Shown piece by piece: positions 24,247 to 37,001 of a DNA stretch of 64,000 nt (positions are counted from its first letter, which is position 1; each line of letters begins with the position of its first letter). The position numbers and the translations under genes were made by a program. The stretch comes from Larix kaempferi (Eukaryota > Streptophyta > Pinopsida > Pinales > Pinaceae). Under the pieces are notes generated by a model that was not told the DNA's origin, did no database searches, and saw only the letters and a program-made list of their open reading frames with translations. Location of the stretch: NCBI GenBank assembly GCA_027924585.1, contig BSBM01000001.1:54950501-55014500 (forward strand). The letters are read 5' to 3'.

Positions 24247-25920
24247 CAATGTGAAAACCAAAGGAATTAGAGACTAGTCATTTCCTGCAAAGTCCTATGG
24301 AGGTGGGTTATTTATGTAAAGCAAATCTATTTACTTTATACAATTTTGTTGAAGTCGTGGTGATGTCAACATCATATTATCCATTTTACTATTCTCAAAT
24401 TGGAGGCACAATGAAGGGTCGACCAACTGTAATATCCTTGATATGATATCAAGGAATATTATGTCAAATTCAAAATTTTAAAACACAAACTAGCACAGAT
24501 TAAAACTAGTTATCAAAACTAGTCAAAAGCAAACTAGAACCGGTCACTGTAAATCCCACCCGAAACTTCAGATTTGCACTCTGTTGGATCTTCCAAATAG
24601 GTTGGGGAATGTGTAGCAGCAAAAGTATCAATATCAAAGCCAGCTTCAAAGTCCTATGCACAAGGTACTGGGGCCATTTACGTTTAAACAACAACTGTCG
24701 CTGAGGTCTACTCTGAGGCTTCCTGGGAACACTAGCATATGCATACTAGAAATATTGACTTACACCTGAAGGTAACCAAATGGTGAATATCATTCATTAA
24801 CCCATTAATTCGATGATGGAAAATATTTTCTAAGATTTTGAGAGGTTTTGGCCGAGTTTGGAGGCGAAAGAAGAAAGGGCGCTAGATTGGACTACTCAAT
24901 TAGTTGTTTTCCAGGTTCTCTCAAATAGGATGATAGGCCTAAGAATTATCAGGGTAAGGGTTGTAATGTATATAGTGGGTTTATAAGAGTCGCATATTAT
25001 CATCATAACAATAATTTAACCGATAGGAAACTTTTAATAACGGATACTACAAAACTAGTCTAGAAATAGTTCCCAAATAACTAGTCTTGAAAGAACTCAA
25101 TCCAAACAGACTCTAAGGATTTCAAATTTCAATTCTGAACTTCAACTTGACTCATACCTAATTTAAATGACAGTAGAAAAACACAATTAAAACATCTGAT
25201 TAGCAATGGTAAGAATTTGAGTTTCGCTTCCAATACATAATATTCTTACAAAACGGAGAGAAGATGACTGATATGAAGAGAAATAAAGAGGAGTTATTCA
25301 CTAGATCTGCACATATAATAAATACATAGTATATATATTCTCATGTATGTCTCAATACATTTGATACAACTCACAGGGGCTCTCACACAACTCGAAAATC
25401 CATAAATTTGCACACGTGCGCTCCTCAACACTGAAACCTTGGCTTTGGTTAAAATGGTTGTATCTTGGTCATCCATACACCTTTTTCAAAAAGAAAAAAG
25501 GAGTTTATTACTGGAAATTACCCTCTGGATGCAATGGAATATGCATCACAACCCAAAAATGATCCAAAATTCTGAAACCATAACCTCATTTCGTCCCTTC
25601 AACATTGTTCCCACTGAATGAAGGGAATGAACCACACAACAGGAACCCCAACCTCTGGATCAGAATTATATGGTTGTATATCATAATTATACAGCTACAT
25701 ATGATCATAATAGAATACTTGAACACACTTTCCTTGGGTCACATCACCCAAGCACTGATTGAGGCACATCACTCAATCCTTGAGAATCACAACTCTCAAA
25801 TCATTAAATAAAATGGCCAAAATATGTGAATGGTGCTCTTTAACTCTTTTTTATAGAATACATATCTTCTTATTCAAGTCATTAAATTCGTGGTATGTTT
25901 TCCCTAGCTCATCCAAGTGC
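24247..25920. other. Region without genes; possible extension of the next LTR
   Basis: No coding region was recognised. A TGTAATATCC word at 24428 could be the far end of a ~2-kb LTR whose other end is at 26477, because the downstream copy (28753-29335) matches only the last ~560 bases. On the minus strand a TATA-like sequence occurs near 24975. No target duplication confirms this. Confidence 0.3.
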
Positions 25921-26477
25921 CTTCCTTAGTCAATTTAGAAATTACTTGCTTTGTGCAACCTTTCTTGCTTTTATCCTGATTTTTTCTACTTTTCACTAGA
26001 TTTTTCCTTTTTTTTTTCAGTGCTTTTGATTTATTTTATTCTTTTTTATTCTTTTATGGGATTTCCTTCATTTTTTCACGCTTTCTTCTTTTTTTAGTTT
26101 CTTGCTTTCTCTGCTTTTCCTGCCTTTCCTGATTTCTTGCCTTTTTCTGCTTTTGTCCTGCTTTCTACTGGATTTCTACTTTCTTCCATTATCATTTTTT
26201 GGAAACATCTATCAAGCCAAATAATCCTTATGCACATTCTTGGACTCTTCTAATATTATCCATTCATAAAAAATTCATGGATAATAATAAAAATAATAAT
26301 TACATGTGCAATTAGTTATTCCACCCAACTTTATTTAATTCCAAAAACATTTATTAAGTAATATGTTCCTAATTAATTATTTAATGACCCGTGGAACAAA
26401 TGGGTTAGGAGTGTGATCAATCATCACTAGGGAGGGTACATGAAAATCCATGTTGATGTCAAAATGGGGACATGACA
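25921..26477 (-). repeat. 3' LTR (shared part)
   Basis: Matches 28753-29335 from CCTTAGTCAATTT to GGGGACATGACA. It includes a ~200-bp T-rich tract (A-rich on the element strand). Start on the minus strand: TGTCATGTCCCCATTTTGAC. Confidence 0.75.
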
Positions 26478-26512
26478 GTCCTCCCCTCCCAAGTTTGCTT
26501 GTCCTCAAGCAA
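26478..26512 (-). other. Polypurine tract and AGGA-loop hairpin
   Basis: On the minus strand a hairpin TTGCTTG-AGGA-CAAGCAA (26495-26512) is followed by AAACTTGGGAGGGGAGGAC directly abutting the LTR. The hairpin has the same loop and position as those in the 45-54 kb element family. Confidence 0.7.
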
Positions 26513-27300
26513 CAATAGTCCATGGTGATGCTTAACGTGTTCTTGCTCCAATTGTTTCCTCAAGGTTCTTTTGGAATGAATAGCATTGGGACCCAAACTC
26601 CAAGCTAAACTAAGGGATACCCACCATGCTTTGGCTGCACTAATATGATTATTACCATCTCCCAATTTCTAACTCCTCTATTTCTGCAACTGAAAATGTA
26701 AGTTCCTCACAATTAAAACAACTAAGAAGAATGCCAGGATCCCAAGTAAATCTGATGAATACAATGTGACTATAACAACCACCACTGCACTCCGATAACA
26801 TCCATGACACCCTAAACATTCCAGCATTCCAAGGAATTCTTGGATTGCACTACCTCAAATGCACCCTCCAAAACATCAATGGTGTATGAAACCACCCATC
26901 AATGCTTGGATCCCATGGTCCCTGATGCATACCATCCATCATCACTGCTTCTTGTGACAACCTATCACTCCACAATATGTCAGGATTCGTCCACCACCAT
27001 GTTGGAATTTCATTACTCCCAAGGAATCTGAAGGTCTTTGTCATGTGTTCCAACAGTGCTTGGACCTCTTCTTGTACAAATTGATTGCTTACATGCTTTG
27101 TTGTTCCCAACATGCTTTGTATGCAATATGCCATTTTCTCTTGCATGGTAGTTCAAAATATTCCATGTACTTGCACACCTAATCCATGGGGGTATGTGTA
27201 CTAAACATATCCAAGGGTTTCCATGCATACCCTTGTTGCTACTCACATGGTAAAGCAATGTCAGTATAACCAAAAAATTTATCACAGAAGCAAAAAAAAT
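26513..27300 (-). pseudogene. Unrecognised Trp-rich coding remnant
   Basis: Minus-strand frames at 26850-27146 and 26459-26665 read almost continuously toward the polypurine tract (MQEKMAYCIQSMLG…, WWWTNPDILWSDRLS…, then AAKAWWVSLSLAWSLGPN). No domain was recognised. The end of the frame overlaps the hairpin and tract, as in the element at 49-50 kb. Stops and a frame change lie between the pieces. Confidence 0.4.
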
Positions 27301-28260
27301 ATTTACCTCGATGAATTTCCATTCTTGCTATGTATCTATCCACCCAACCCGTGGATGAATAAAAACCTTGGCTTTCTTATCCAAATGTAAATAAATCATC
27401 CCCTTCTTTAGAGCTAAATCTCCTTCCCAAGAAAGTAACTCAAAGTCCTCCACAAGCAAGATGGGTGTTTGGCAAACACTCTCCATGTCAACTAGTCAAT
27501 CCAACCCAGTCAAGAAGGGTTCCCATGTGATGCTTTGCATATTGGAAGGATCACATGGCTTCCATACTCATAGGAACTCATGTTGTTGATCACAAGGTTT
27601 TACATCAAATAATGTGTCCATAAATCTCCTACCAATGTAAGCAATTCTAGTGAATCATTGATCTTCCATTGTGCTTATGTACTCACCTACCCAGTCCATG
27701 GAATAGTGAATACATTTGATTGCTAATTTGGATGGAATTTCCTTAAATATATCCCCCATAGCTAATCTCTTATCCTGATACTTCAAAACAAGTGCTTGGC
27801 CAAAATTTTCTTCATCATGGACCTTCACAAGCACCTGCAATTCTGCATATTCCTTGTGTCCGATCTCCACATGAGGTTCCTCCATCAACCCCAAAATGTC
27901 TCATGCCATGTGCACATGATCATGTCCCATATAGGATGGAGGATATGGTGTGTTCAACTCCTTTCGAATTTGATAGATCTACCTTCTTGACTCTTGAAGA
28001 GCTCCTTGGGTGCTCTCCAATTCCTCATGAAGTTGCTTAATCTGAATCTCAGATTCATGAATAGCACTTTGAGTTCTTCTCAAGGAATCATGGGTGGTAT
28101 CCAACTCATGAGTGAGTTGGTAAATCTCTTCTTCATCTTCAATTGAGTCATTGTGATAAATATTTCTAACTATAAGGATATTATTTCTATCTTCCAGTAG
28201 GTTCATGTAGCTTGCTTTCATCTTGGTCATTGCTTCTCTAAGAGATTCGAAATCTCCCAA
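27301..28260 (-). pseudogene. Coiled-coil protein remnant of the non-autonomous element
   Basis: The frame at 27979-28260 is a strong heptad-like coiled coil (EEEIYQLTHELDTTHDSLRR, IKQLHEELESTQGALQESRR). After a frame change, 27655-27894 contains MDWVGEYISTMED; a similar WVDRYIARME segment can be read near 27330, suggesting a repeated unit of unknown function. No Gag, protease or RT domain was recognised. Such coiled-coil frames often stand in for Gag in non-autonomous elements (inference). Confidence 0.45.
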
Positions 28261-28374
28261 AATGGATTATTTGCAATCTTCATCGGAGGATTTCCAACAA
28301 CATCTTCACACCAAGGCATTGGCATCAACAAAGTTATTCAAGGCTTCCATGAGCTTCTCTTGGTCCTCCTTTAT

Positions 28375-28767
28375 TTATCCGCACAAATGATGTGGCTCAC
28401 AAAGAATATCCCTCCCCAAGTTTGTTGCATCTATAGGCTGACATAAAATATCTTCCCGCTTGTGGCATGGGTCCACATCACATGATTCACACAAATCACC
28501 ATCATTAGAAGCATTTTCAATATCACTTTCATGAAATGAATTAGAAGGAGTTTCAAAGTGCTGCAATGAAATGTGACTGTTTCAAAGATTACCAACACAT
28601 CTTAAAATTTCATCTTTAACACCAAAATTCCCAACATTGGAAATTTCCTCCAAGCTGCCTTTCTCACTGGAAGTAGCTACTATCTCAATATTATACAAAT
28701 GAATTTTATTTCTGCAAAAATCAGAATTATAGTCATACCTTTGCATCATATATTCCTCCTTAGTCAA
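28375..28767 (-). pseudogene. Acidic, Cys-containing coding remnant (5' end of the element ORF)
   Basis: The frame at 28582-28767 begins MTKEEYMMQRYDYNSDF and lies just inside the 5' LTR; 28375-28566 (SFHESDIENASNDGDLCESC) follows in another frame. Together they look like the N-terminal part of the element's single protein. No known domain. Confidence 0.35.
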
Positions 28768-29335
28768 TTTGGCAATTACTTTCTTTGTGCAACCTTTCTT
28801 ACTTTTATTCTGATTTTTTTCTACTTTCTGCTTTTCCTATGCTTTACTCCTTTTCACTCGATTTTCCCTGTTTTTTCAGTTCTTTGCTTGATTTTCTTAT
28901 TATTTCTTCTTTTATGGAATTTCCTTCCTTTTCACATGCTTTCTTCTTTTTTGAGTTTCATGCTTTCTCTGATTTTCCTTCCTTTCCTTCTTTCTTGCCT
29001 TTTTCTACTTTTGTCCTTCTTTCTTCTGGATTTCTGCTTTCTCCCATTATCATTTTTTGGAAACATTTGTCAATCCAAATAATCCTTATGCACATTCTTG
29101 GACTCTTCTAATATTATCCATTCATAAAAATTTCATGAATAATAATAAAAATAATAATTACATGTGCAACTAGTTATTCCACCCAACTTTATTTAATTCC
29201 AAAAACATTTGTTAAGTAATATGTTCCTAATTAATTATTTAATGACCCATAGAACAAATGGGTTAGGAGTGTGATCAATGATCACTATGAAGGGTTCATG
29301 AAACTCCATGGTGGTGTCAAAATGGGGACATGACA
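28753..29335 (-). repeat. 5' LTR (partial)
   Basis: Second copy of 25921-26477. Ends at GACATGACA (29335) and then joins a GGCCGACCCTTCC sequence that belongs to the neighbouring palindromic repeat family. Confidence 0.7.
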
Positions 29336-32330
29336 GAGGCCGACCCTTCCTAGATCATAGAATTTTCTTATAAGGGGTGGCCAACATATCTTCACTATAG
29401 TGCTCCCACGGGGCGAGAAAACAAAAAATCTACGACAAACTCATTCTAAACAATGGTGAAAAACCATCAACGAATAGATTTAAGGGGTCGTCTGACACTT
29501 CTCAAATGATAGATGAACCGTCGAGAGAAAATAAGTTGAAGGGTTAGTTGATCCTTTCACTCACTTCTTGTACATTGGTGGCCTAAACAATATTTTTTCT
29601 TAATTGTAATATATTCAAAAGGGGATTTACCAGGAAATTATGGTTAGACGACACTACCTCCGATATAAAACTCCCTTCAATGTGTGTCAATATAATAATT
29701 CCACCACATAATTCCCATAGAATATTTTAACAAAGCATATATTGGTGCAAAGAGTAATTATGATAGAAGAGAAGGTGGAAGGATGGGGGCGAGCATACCT
29801 AAATAATATTGTCGATACCCATCCTTATATACTGTAATAACATGTATGCAATTATCAAATGTATGCATTCTCCTATAGGTGAGTATAACAGAAGGGTCAA
29901 CCGACACTACCGTTGTAATACTTACGAGCTTACGAGCTATCATTGCATATTAAATATCATTATAGAAAATGAAAAATATATAATATTGAGGTAGGGACGG
30001 ACGATCGTTTCACAATCATTCGACACAAAATAAGTCAAAAGGATTGTCTTTTTGAACATTTTACTTTAACAAACTTAATGTTTTCGAAGGGTCGTATGAT
30101 CCTTCCTTCCCTATAGATATAATGTAATGGAACTCTGATATCTTATTCACAACATAATTCGCATAGAGCATTTAACAAACAATTATACAAATAAACAATT
30201 ATACATCATGAGAATTGAGAAGTGTTGTACGACACTTCGTAGACGATTTTGTCGATACATTTTTTATTTCATTAGCCCATCTCTACAATTTCCTTTAAAA
30301 CATATTCAGCGAGGTATCCTAAAGCTTATTTGCATTAGGACGGAAGAGACTTGAGAAGGCTCGAATGACACGTTAAAAATGGTTGTGTTGAGACTTCTCC
30401 TTATCTATTGTAAGCACATTCCTAAAAGTAATGAATGTATGTTTTCTCTTATAGGTGAATCATATTGAAGGGTTGGACGATACTTTGTTTCATTACATAT
30501 TATCTATCTCTAAAAGGTCCATTCAACCATTTTTATGTTTGTGTCATTTCTTTAAATAGACTATGTACAAATAAGAGGACACTTCTAGAATTTTGAATTT
30601 TATGTCCAAATTAATTTAATTGAAGTAATAGATGATTATTTTGAAATAATTATATAAGTGAGTCGAACAAAACATCCTCTTCTTATAGTGGACTATCTTA
30701 AAATACAATATGTTTTGAAAGGGTGGGACAATCTTTTCTTCATTATAGATTTATAGTAATTGATATGGATGACACCTAGATATAATTTTATCACATAATC
30801 AAATTATAGATATTTATATTAAAAGGCTAATTCTAAGTATTAATCAGTACTAGGTTACAAAAAAACTACATCCTTATAATATTAGGGTATTCATGACTTC
30901 TACGAAATCGATGGTGGAGTTACTTATACCAGGCCACTTTACATCCTTCAAAAAAGGGCATAACCCACTCATATTGTAGATATTTATAAACTAACCTATG
31001 ACATAGAAACAACAAAAAACATAACATACTTTAGAAAATTAATATCTCTACTTGTTTTGAGTTGGGTATTATTGTTCGTTGATGTCTCCATCTAGGCCGA
31101 GTGGACTTGTGGGGAAGGATGGTTTCCCAAATGTCTGGAACTTGCCAAGGCCTCATTACTAGGTGTCATATCATAGTATAAATCCTAGAGATGTGCATTG
31201 AGGTCATCTTCAAGTCATGCCACTCCGATTCCCTGGTCATATACTATTCCCTTCATTTCTTTCACAATTTGTAGCATTTTCAAGATTTGGTCTTGTTGGC
31301 TTCCCGTTATGCTTGAAATTAATTGTTGTAAGCCTATCACTTCCTTGCAGAGGATCCTTACTTCTCATATTGGATCTTAAATTTCACCTTCCTTCTGATA
31401 TAGGTGAATTATATGGAAGTATCAATAGATACATTCCTTGGATTATAGAATATTTATCTCCCCATCTATCTATGTTTTATACACATCAATGGAGAAATAT
31501 GGAAAGTTATGTTTGACGTTTTTTTGTTGGTGTCCAATACTTCAAATAGATTGTGTAAGAATCATAGGACACCACTAGAATCTAAAATTTCCTATCCAAA
31601 TTAATCTTGTCGAAGGGACGAACGATCTTTTCGAAAGCATGTTATTGATTAGTTGAGCGTCCTTTCTTATATTAATATTGTAGTCTTCAAAATACAATTT
31701 ACTTTTAAAGTGTCCAAACCTTTCTTAATCATAGAGTTAACGTAATGGATGTGAACGACACCACCATATAAGATCACCATATCAAGGAAATATTTATTGA
31801 TGGATGCTAGCACACTTACTCCACCACATAATTTTTGTAGAATATTTTAGCAATCCATCCTACATCATAGTGTTAAGGTGGAATATCACAGAGTATCACA
31901 CGATAATTCCATATTGATTGTGTCAATAGCTCTCTTTGTATATCATAAGCACCTTCCGACAATATTTGAATATATCTCTTTTCATATAGCATGATTAGAC
32001 AGATGGGTCGAATGATAAGTTCTATTCATTACAATTTTTTTATCTCTCCATGAATCCTTGAAGAGGTTTGTTCAACATTATTTATGTTGGAATCCATTCC
32101 TCTAAATAGATAGTGTAAGAATAAGAGAACACTTCCATAATTTTGGATTTCCTGATGAAAATAATCTTGTTGAAGGGGCGACTGATCTTTTCCAAGGCAT
32201 GTTGTAAATGACTCGATTGACCCATTTTATTTTCATATTTTAGTTTCTCAAAATAAATATTCTTTGAAAGAGATCTTCTCCCACACAACATTATTATTGT
32301 TGAATAGTCACCTGTCATATACTGATATGT
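29336..32330. repeat. Divergent repeat region built on an imperfect palindrome
   Basis: A motif of the form GAAGGGTCGxxxGATCCTT recurs every few hundred bases (about 29480, 29553, 29895, 30098, 30471, 30718, 31617, 31998, 32173). Longer shared blocks include CCACCACATAATTCCCATAG (29711; variants at 30150 and 31836) and CTCCTATAGGTGA-like words (29871, 30457, 31400). No coding region was recognised. A related half motif, GAAGGGTCGACC, lies at 24414, on the far side of the LTR element at 25.9-29.3 kb. Confidence 0.5.
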
Positions 32331-32565
32331 ATTTCATTCTAAACACTACCTTATTGTTGGTATTAATGTTTGGAGGTATTATTAGATTAAAATATGTTTT
32401 TAATCTTATTTTTTATTTACTGATAGTTTTGAGATATTAATATTGTTCTAAGCTAGATAAAAGATGTCAAAATTTGTAACTCTCAATTAGTTCAAGGAAA
32501 TTCCATTTCTACGTGTATCATCATAACATAACCTCAAAGAATTTAAAGAAGAATGGTGTTTTGAG

Positions 32566-33441
32566 GTGCTTGAACCAATAAATTATTATCCAAATTTACA
32601 TCATTTTACAGTTAAGATGGGAAAAAAAACTCATGTTAGCATAGTCATGGCTACGGATGTGATCAGTGATAACATATTGCATGTTCAGGTGGAGGTTGTT
32701 GAGAATAACACATGTTTTATACTTCAAGTTGATCTTTTAGTTAGTAATTATTGTCCAAATCTTATTGAAATAAATACAAATTATGACCATTATATCATGT
32801 GCAAGTTGGGGGTGGGTTTTTCCCTCATACGGCCGGTCAAATAGGTCAGGTACATAAAAATCTAGTACTTGAAAAATGGCGTTCTAGCCGTTTTAAGAAT
32901 GTTGTTTGTTTCCAAAAAAACCTCCTATGTGTTACATATCTCGATTATGACGAACAAGATCCAAAATATTCATCAAGAAAGTATGTTAACATTTCTCATA
33001 ATAGCTTGTTTAGCTGATTTGGAAAAAGATATTTATAAATCAACCTTTAAAACATTGAATCCTAGTCCTTCAAAGACTCCCATGTAGAGGGAAGGAAACA
33101 AATTTGATAGATATGAAGGGAGTCGAAGCGATTAAATTAATTTTTTTTATGAAAAAAAATTCTCAATTTATATCACTGAATGTGAAATAGTGCCTCTGCA
33201 TTTACAGTACTGAAGAGTAAATAAAGATAAAGTGGCTAAGCATGTTTTATCGCTTGTCACAATGTTCACAACTACACTCGGGGAGGCTATCTTATTTCCC
33301 TTAGATAGAGAGACCGGATATCCTTGTGATGTTAATGATGAAGACAATATTCATTTTCCTACATGCAATTTAACATTATGGATGGAAAATATACAATATC
33401 AGCATAGAAGAAAATACTGGAAAATCCAAAATATCAATTAG
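32566..33441 (+). pseudogene. Unrecognised decayed coding stretch
   Basis: Plus-strand frames at 32566-32844 (MLEPINYYPNLHHFTVKMGK) and 33232-33441 (MAKHVLSLVTMFTTTLGEAI) have protein-like composition but no domain I recognise; stops and frame changes separate them. They may be exons or fragments of one dead gene. Confidence 0.25.
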
Positions 33442-33779
33442 TTCATCCCATGTATCATTTTCGTAAAGCTTGTTGGCTACATAAAGATATTCTACCAAAC
33501 ATAATTTTGAAATTATGAAAAAAACAAAATATTTCTAACAATAACAAAATATTTCTAACAAGGAATTTGTTGAAACTCCCTTCAATGATCAAGTAATGAA
33601 AGCAGGGGAGAAATGGATTTATAGTGGAAGACCATCCGACCTTGGGAAGGGGCACATTGGGTCAGAACAGTGGCGGGTATAAATTAAATTACCAGTTTTA
33701 GTCAATATTTCTTAAGTTCATTTGTAATTAAATTTTTTCATAATATTATACATTATTCTGTTGCAAAGTTTCTTTAATG

Positions 33780-35152
33780 AATGCATTGATATTTTTGAAG
33801 TTCAAAGCAAGGACGGTCTTAAAAGAAAGATGATTGTTGTCTTGATATCGGATGATTTGTGGAACAAATGCAAGACTGTTTTTTAGATTTATAAAAATGG
33901 TTCATTAGAAGCTTCACCTAAGATCATTATGCAAGATGATTTTGTAGAAAACAATACGGTTCTAAATTTTTTAGACCATTGTGCAACCTAGATGAAGGAC
34001 CATTACATATCATAGCCTATAAAATACACGGAGGATCTGTTTGGTTATCCATGATAGTTGATCGTTATTCTTGAGCTAAGACATTGTCACAATACTGTAA
34101 GAAGATTAAAGATGAAAGGGATTCAAAAAATATTATTTGTGCTTATTTTAAAGTTATGGATAATGAGTTCTATACTTCTCACAATGTATCTGACAAAAAT
34201 GTAGTTCAAGTCTACAAAATTGCTCCAAATCATTTCGAATAGGTACACTCTATTATATTCTCAGAGAAGTCAACAAAATCTACGATGAAGCTTAAAAAGA
34301 TATCTAGGTGGATGAAGATGAGCCTAAATTTCCTATGGTTGCTACAAATATTTTGGATCTCTTTATTCAGGAAAGGGAGGCAATTGTGGTAGATGGCTCT
34401 ACCAAATATATGTCCTTCTTTATTTGTCGATGTTGTTTTCCATTTTCATTACATGGAATATTGATGGACATCATATTAATTCATCCTAATATATGTTGTG
34501 ACCTTGTTGTTTTTTATGAGAAACTTTCTTCACTAGTGGATGGAAAGTGATCTTTTTGAATTGTTGGTTTATCTTGATTCAAATGTTGAAACATGCACCA
34601 TAATTTTTGTAGTTGATGTCAACTTGTCATATTTAATCAGTAGAGCATTTTGTCAATTCTCCAAGAAATCAAAGAATCCTCACAAAGAGTACCCATTCCA
34701 TGACATTTATAGGAATTACTCAAAAGGTTCTTTCATGGGGTTCTCTGATATACATTGTTGGAGAATTAGACTCATAGGAGACAAGGTCTCCATTTTGAAG
34801 ATGGATATGGATTGGTAGGATGATAATGACCCAATTATTTATATTCCACCTTTTATTGAAATTGGATCCCAGAAATCATGTTATTGCAAAAGTACATATT
34901 TCAACATTATGGGATCACAATGTTGACAAGTTTGCTTCAACTGACGACACTTTTCTTTCATTATATGTTGGATGTCGATTTGGTCATTCATTGAGCTACT
35001 TGGGAAATAGATTGATTCTCTCAGTCATGGAGACAATGCAACAGGATATGTTCATGAACACATATTTTGGATTCCTTTATCAACAAAATGGTATTTGTGT
35101 TGATTCTTTTGGAAAATTAACTGGCAATTTATTTTTTCCTATTTCCTTTTAA
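33780..35152 (+). pseudogene. Unrecognised decayed protein-coding region
   Basis: Coding-like sequence runs through three frames: 33800-34260 (KDGLKRKMIVVLISDDLWNK), 34308-34550, 34540-34818 (TIIFVVDVNLSYLISRAFCQ) and 34820-35152 (VHISTLWDHNVDKFASTDDT). The pieces abut or overlap by a few bases, as expected for one long protein broken by frameshifts. No catalytic motif or family was recognised. It could be a dead host gene or a captured fragment in a transposon. Confidence 0.3.
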
Positions 35153-35706
35153 TACTTAATTTTTTTTTAATACATATAATCAGATTTAAATATTGATGAC
35201 TCAAATGAAATGGAACAATCTTCTGTTAATACTTCAAATTATAGTCAAGAAATTTGTGGCAATGCGAAATATCTCCAAATTTCACATATGCAAGATCAAG
35301 ATAAGGAAATTGGCAAGGAAAAAGAAGGTAATTTTATATGATTTAAAATCAATAATATTTGAGTTCACCAATATTGCACATCTTGATTGGCTTTGTATTC
35401 TAATGTTTAATTTTATTGTTTTTATGTTCTGCGGGGCTTGGCGAGACAAGCGAGAAACATGAAAATGAAGAAATACGAAAGTCAATCATAGAAGTTGGAT
35501 CCAGTTTTGTTCCTCTCCCATCCACATGTGAGAAAGCTAATGATTCTTTATATGGGAATAAAAAACTATAAAGAATGTATAATGCCTAAAATATTGCACA
35601 CCATTTCATTTCTTTATATGGTCTTCGAGAACTATAGAACATAGTATTATGTAATATGTGATGTACGCTTTCCTAGTGCATATTTAGATAAAAAAAAATG
35701 GGATTA
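35153..35706. other. No recognisable feature
   Basis: AT-rich sequence; a short Lys-rich frame at 35193-35462 has no recognisable domain. Confidence 0.4.
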
Positions 35707-37001
35707 TGTAATGTACCCACCTTAGAAAGTCATGAGACATCCATTAACCCATTATATTCCCTTGGGTTCAAGTGGATAATAAAATTTTATTTGGGAATTA
35801 AACTTTTTTTGTCCTACGTTTCCTAGTGATAAAAATTGATTAATTTTTCTAAAGGCAAGTTATTGCAAGCAAGTTAAATAAGGGCCTTAAGTGTGAATGG
35901 GGCCAAGAAAATAATAAAAGGGGGACAATTTAATGTTTGACCAAGTAGGAGAGGTGCCTAAGTGGAAATAATGAGGCATAACCCCCCTAAGGTGAAGCAC
36001 TCCCAAAATAAGGAAGGGTTTTAAATTTTATGGACCAAGTCGACCTTGCATGAGTAAAAATGTTCCATGGTAGTTATAAGGAGTTACATGTGGTTATTGA
36101 AGGGTGCATTGCATAGAGAATGGGTTAACTAGTTCTTTGAATGTGGCCATTGAGGAAGAAATCAAGGGTTAGGGCATCCTATGAGTTGTAACTACCCTTG
36201 ATTTGTTCAAAACAAGGATGGTAAGTGGTTTTCATTGACCCATGGTTTGAGGAGATTGTTTTGGAGGTCAAGCAAAAGAATAAAAAGGTGGTCGAAGTTC
36301 ATTTGTAGGTTGGTTGGAATATTATTGAATTTTTATTTGAGGAAGCTTGCTTCTCGAATGCATGGGAGTTGTGCCCCTTGCAAATCCACTAGGGAGATGG
36401 GACCCTAGTATTTTGAAGTTTATGTAATATGGTTTTTATATTCTGTATCTCTTTGATGTACTATAGATCTATCATGAATAATATCAGAACATTTCTATGT
36501 TGTGCAATTTGCTTATTTCAATGAATTTTTATTCCTATGTTCAATGTGATCATTTTTATGATTAGCTTTTAGTATTTGAATCATATATCGGCCTCTATTA
36601 ATCCAAATCACTCCCCATTAGTTGTTGCAAGTCCTTGATATCCATTTGTGTCCATATATGGTATTTTTTCATAAATTTGGGACATATGGGTACTATTGGG
36701 GACGATTGAAAAAACTCTTAGTTGGTTGGCCAAGCTAGTAAATATGGCTAGTCTTTAGTAATTCGGTCATATCTTGAGATCCAGGGTACCAAACAAACTT
36801 ATGTAAGTTGGTGAAGGTACATATCCCAACCCCAGATTCAGATTATAAATTTGTAGGGATTTGGATCTATTTGGGTTGAGTTTTAAGCTAACTAGTTGAT
36901 TTGTCCAATGAAACACACTTCCTCACAATTCCTCTAAAAATACAAGTAACCTATAATTTTGTATTATGGTCATTCCTATAGCTAGTTGGGGGTTTGTTAC
37001 A
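35707..37001 (+). repeat. Possible solo LTR
   Basis: Begins TGTAATGTACCC and ends GGGTTTGTTACA, imperfect inverted ends like those of the Gypsy LTR at 45109/54986 (TGTAATACCC…GGGTATGTTACA). Length ~1.3 kb is similar. Flanking 5-bp words (GATTA, ATCAT) do not match and no internal region adjoins, so this is weak. Confidence 0.25.

Larger units (their letters stand above)
25921..29335 (-). mobile_element. Non-autonomous LTR element with coiled-coil coding remnants
   Basis: Direct repeats 25921-26477 and 28753-29335 both end at TGACA. Between them the minus strand shows a polypurine tract (GGGAGGGGAGGAC) directly before TGTCATGTCCCC at 26477, so that repeat is the 3' LTR and the element reads leftward. 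The 2.3-kb interior has no protease, RT or integrase; it holds broken frames including one clear coiled coil. No primer site was found beside the right repeat, and the flanking 5-bp words do not match, so the 5' LTR is probably truncated or rearranged. Confidence 0.65.

Noticed and set aside
24428-26477. A full 2-kb LTR starting at TGTAATATCC.
   Set aside because: Only its last ~560 bases have a second copy and the flanks show no target duplication, so only the shared part is annotated.
28699-29111. Phe/Leu-rich plus-strand frames of 108-127 residues.
   Set aside because: They are the T-rich tract of an LTR; the other LTR copy at 25921-26477 does not keep the frames.
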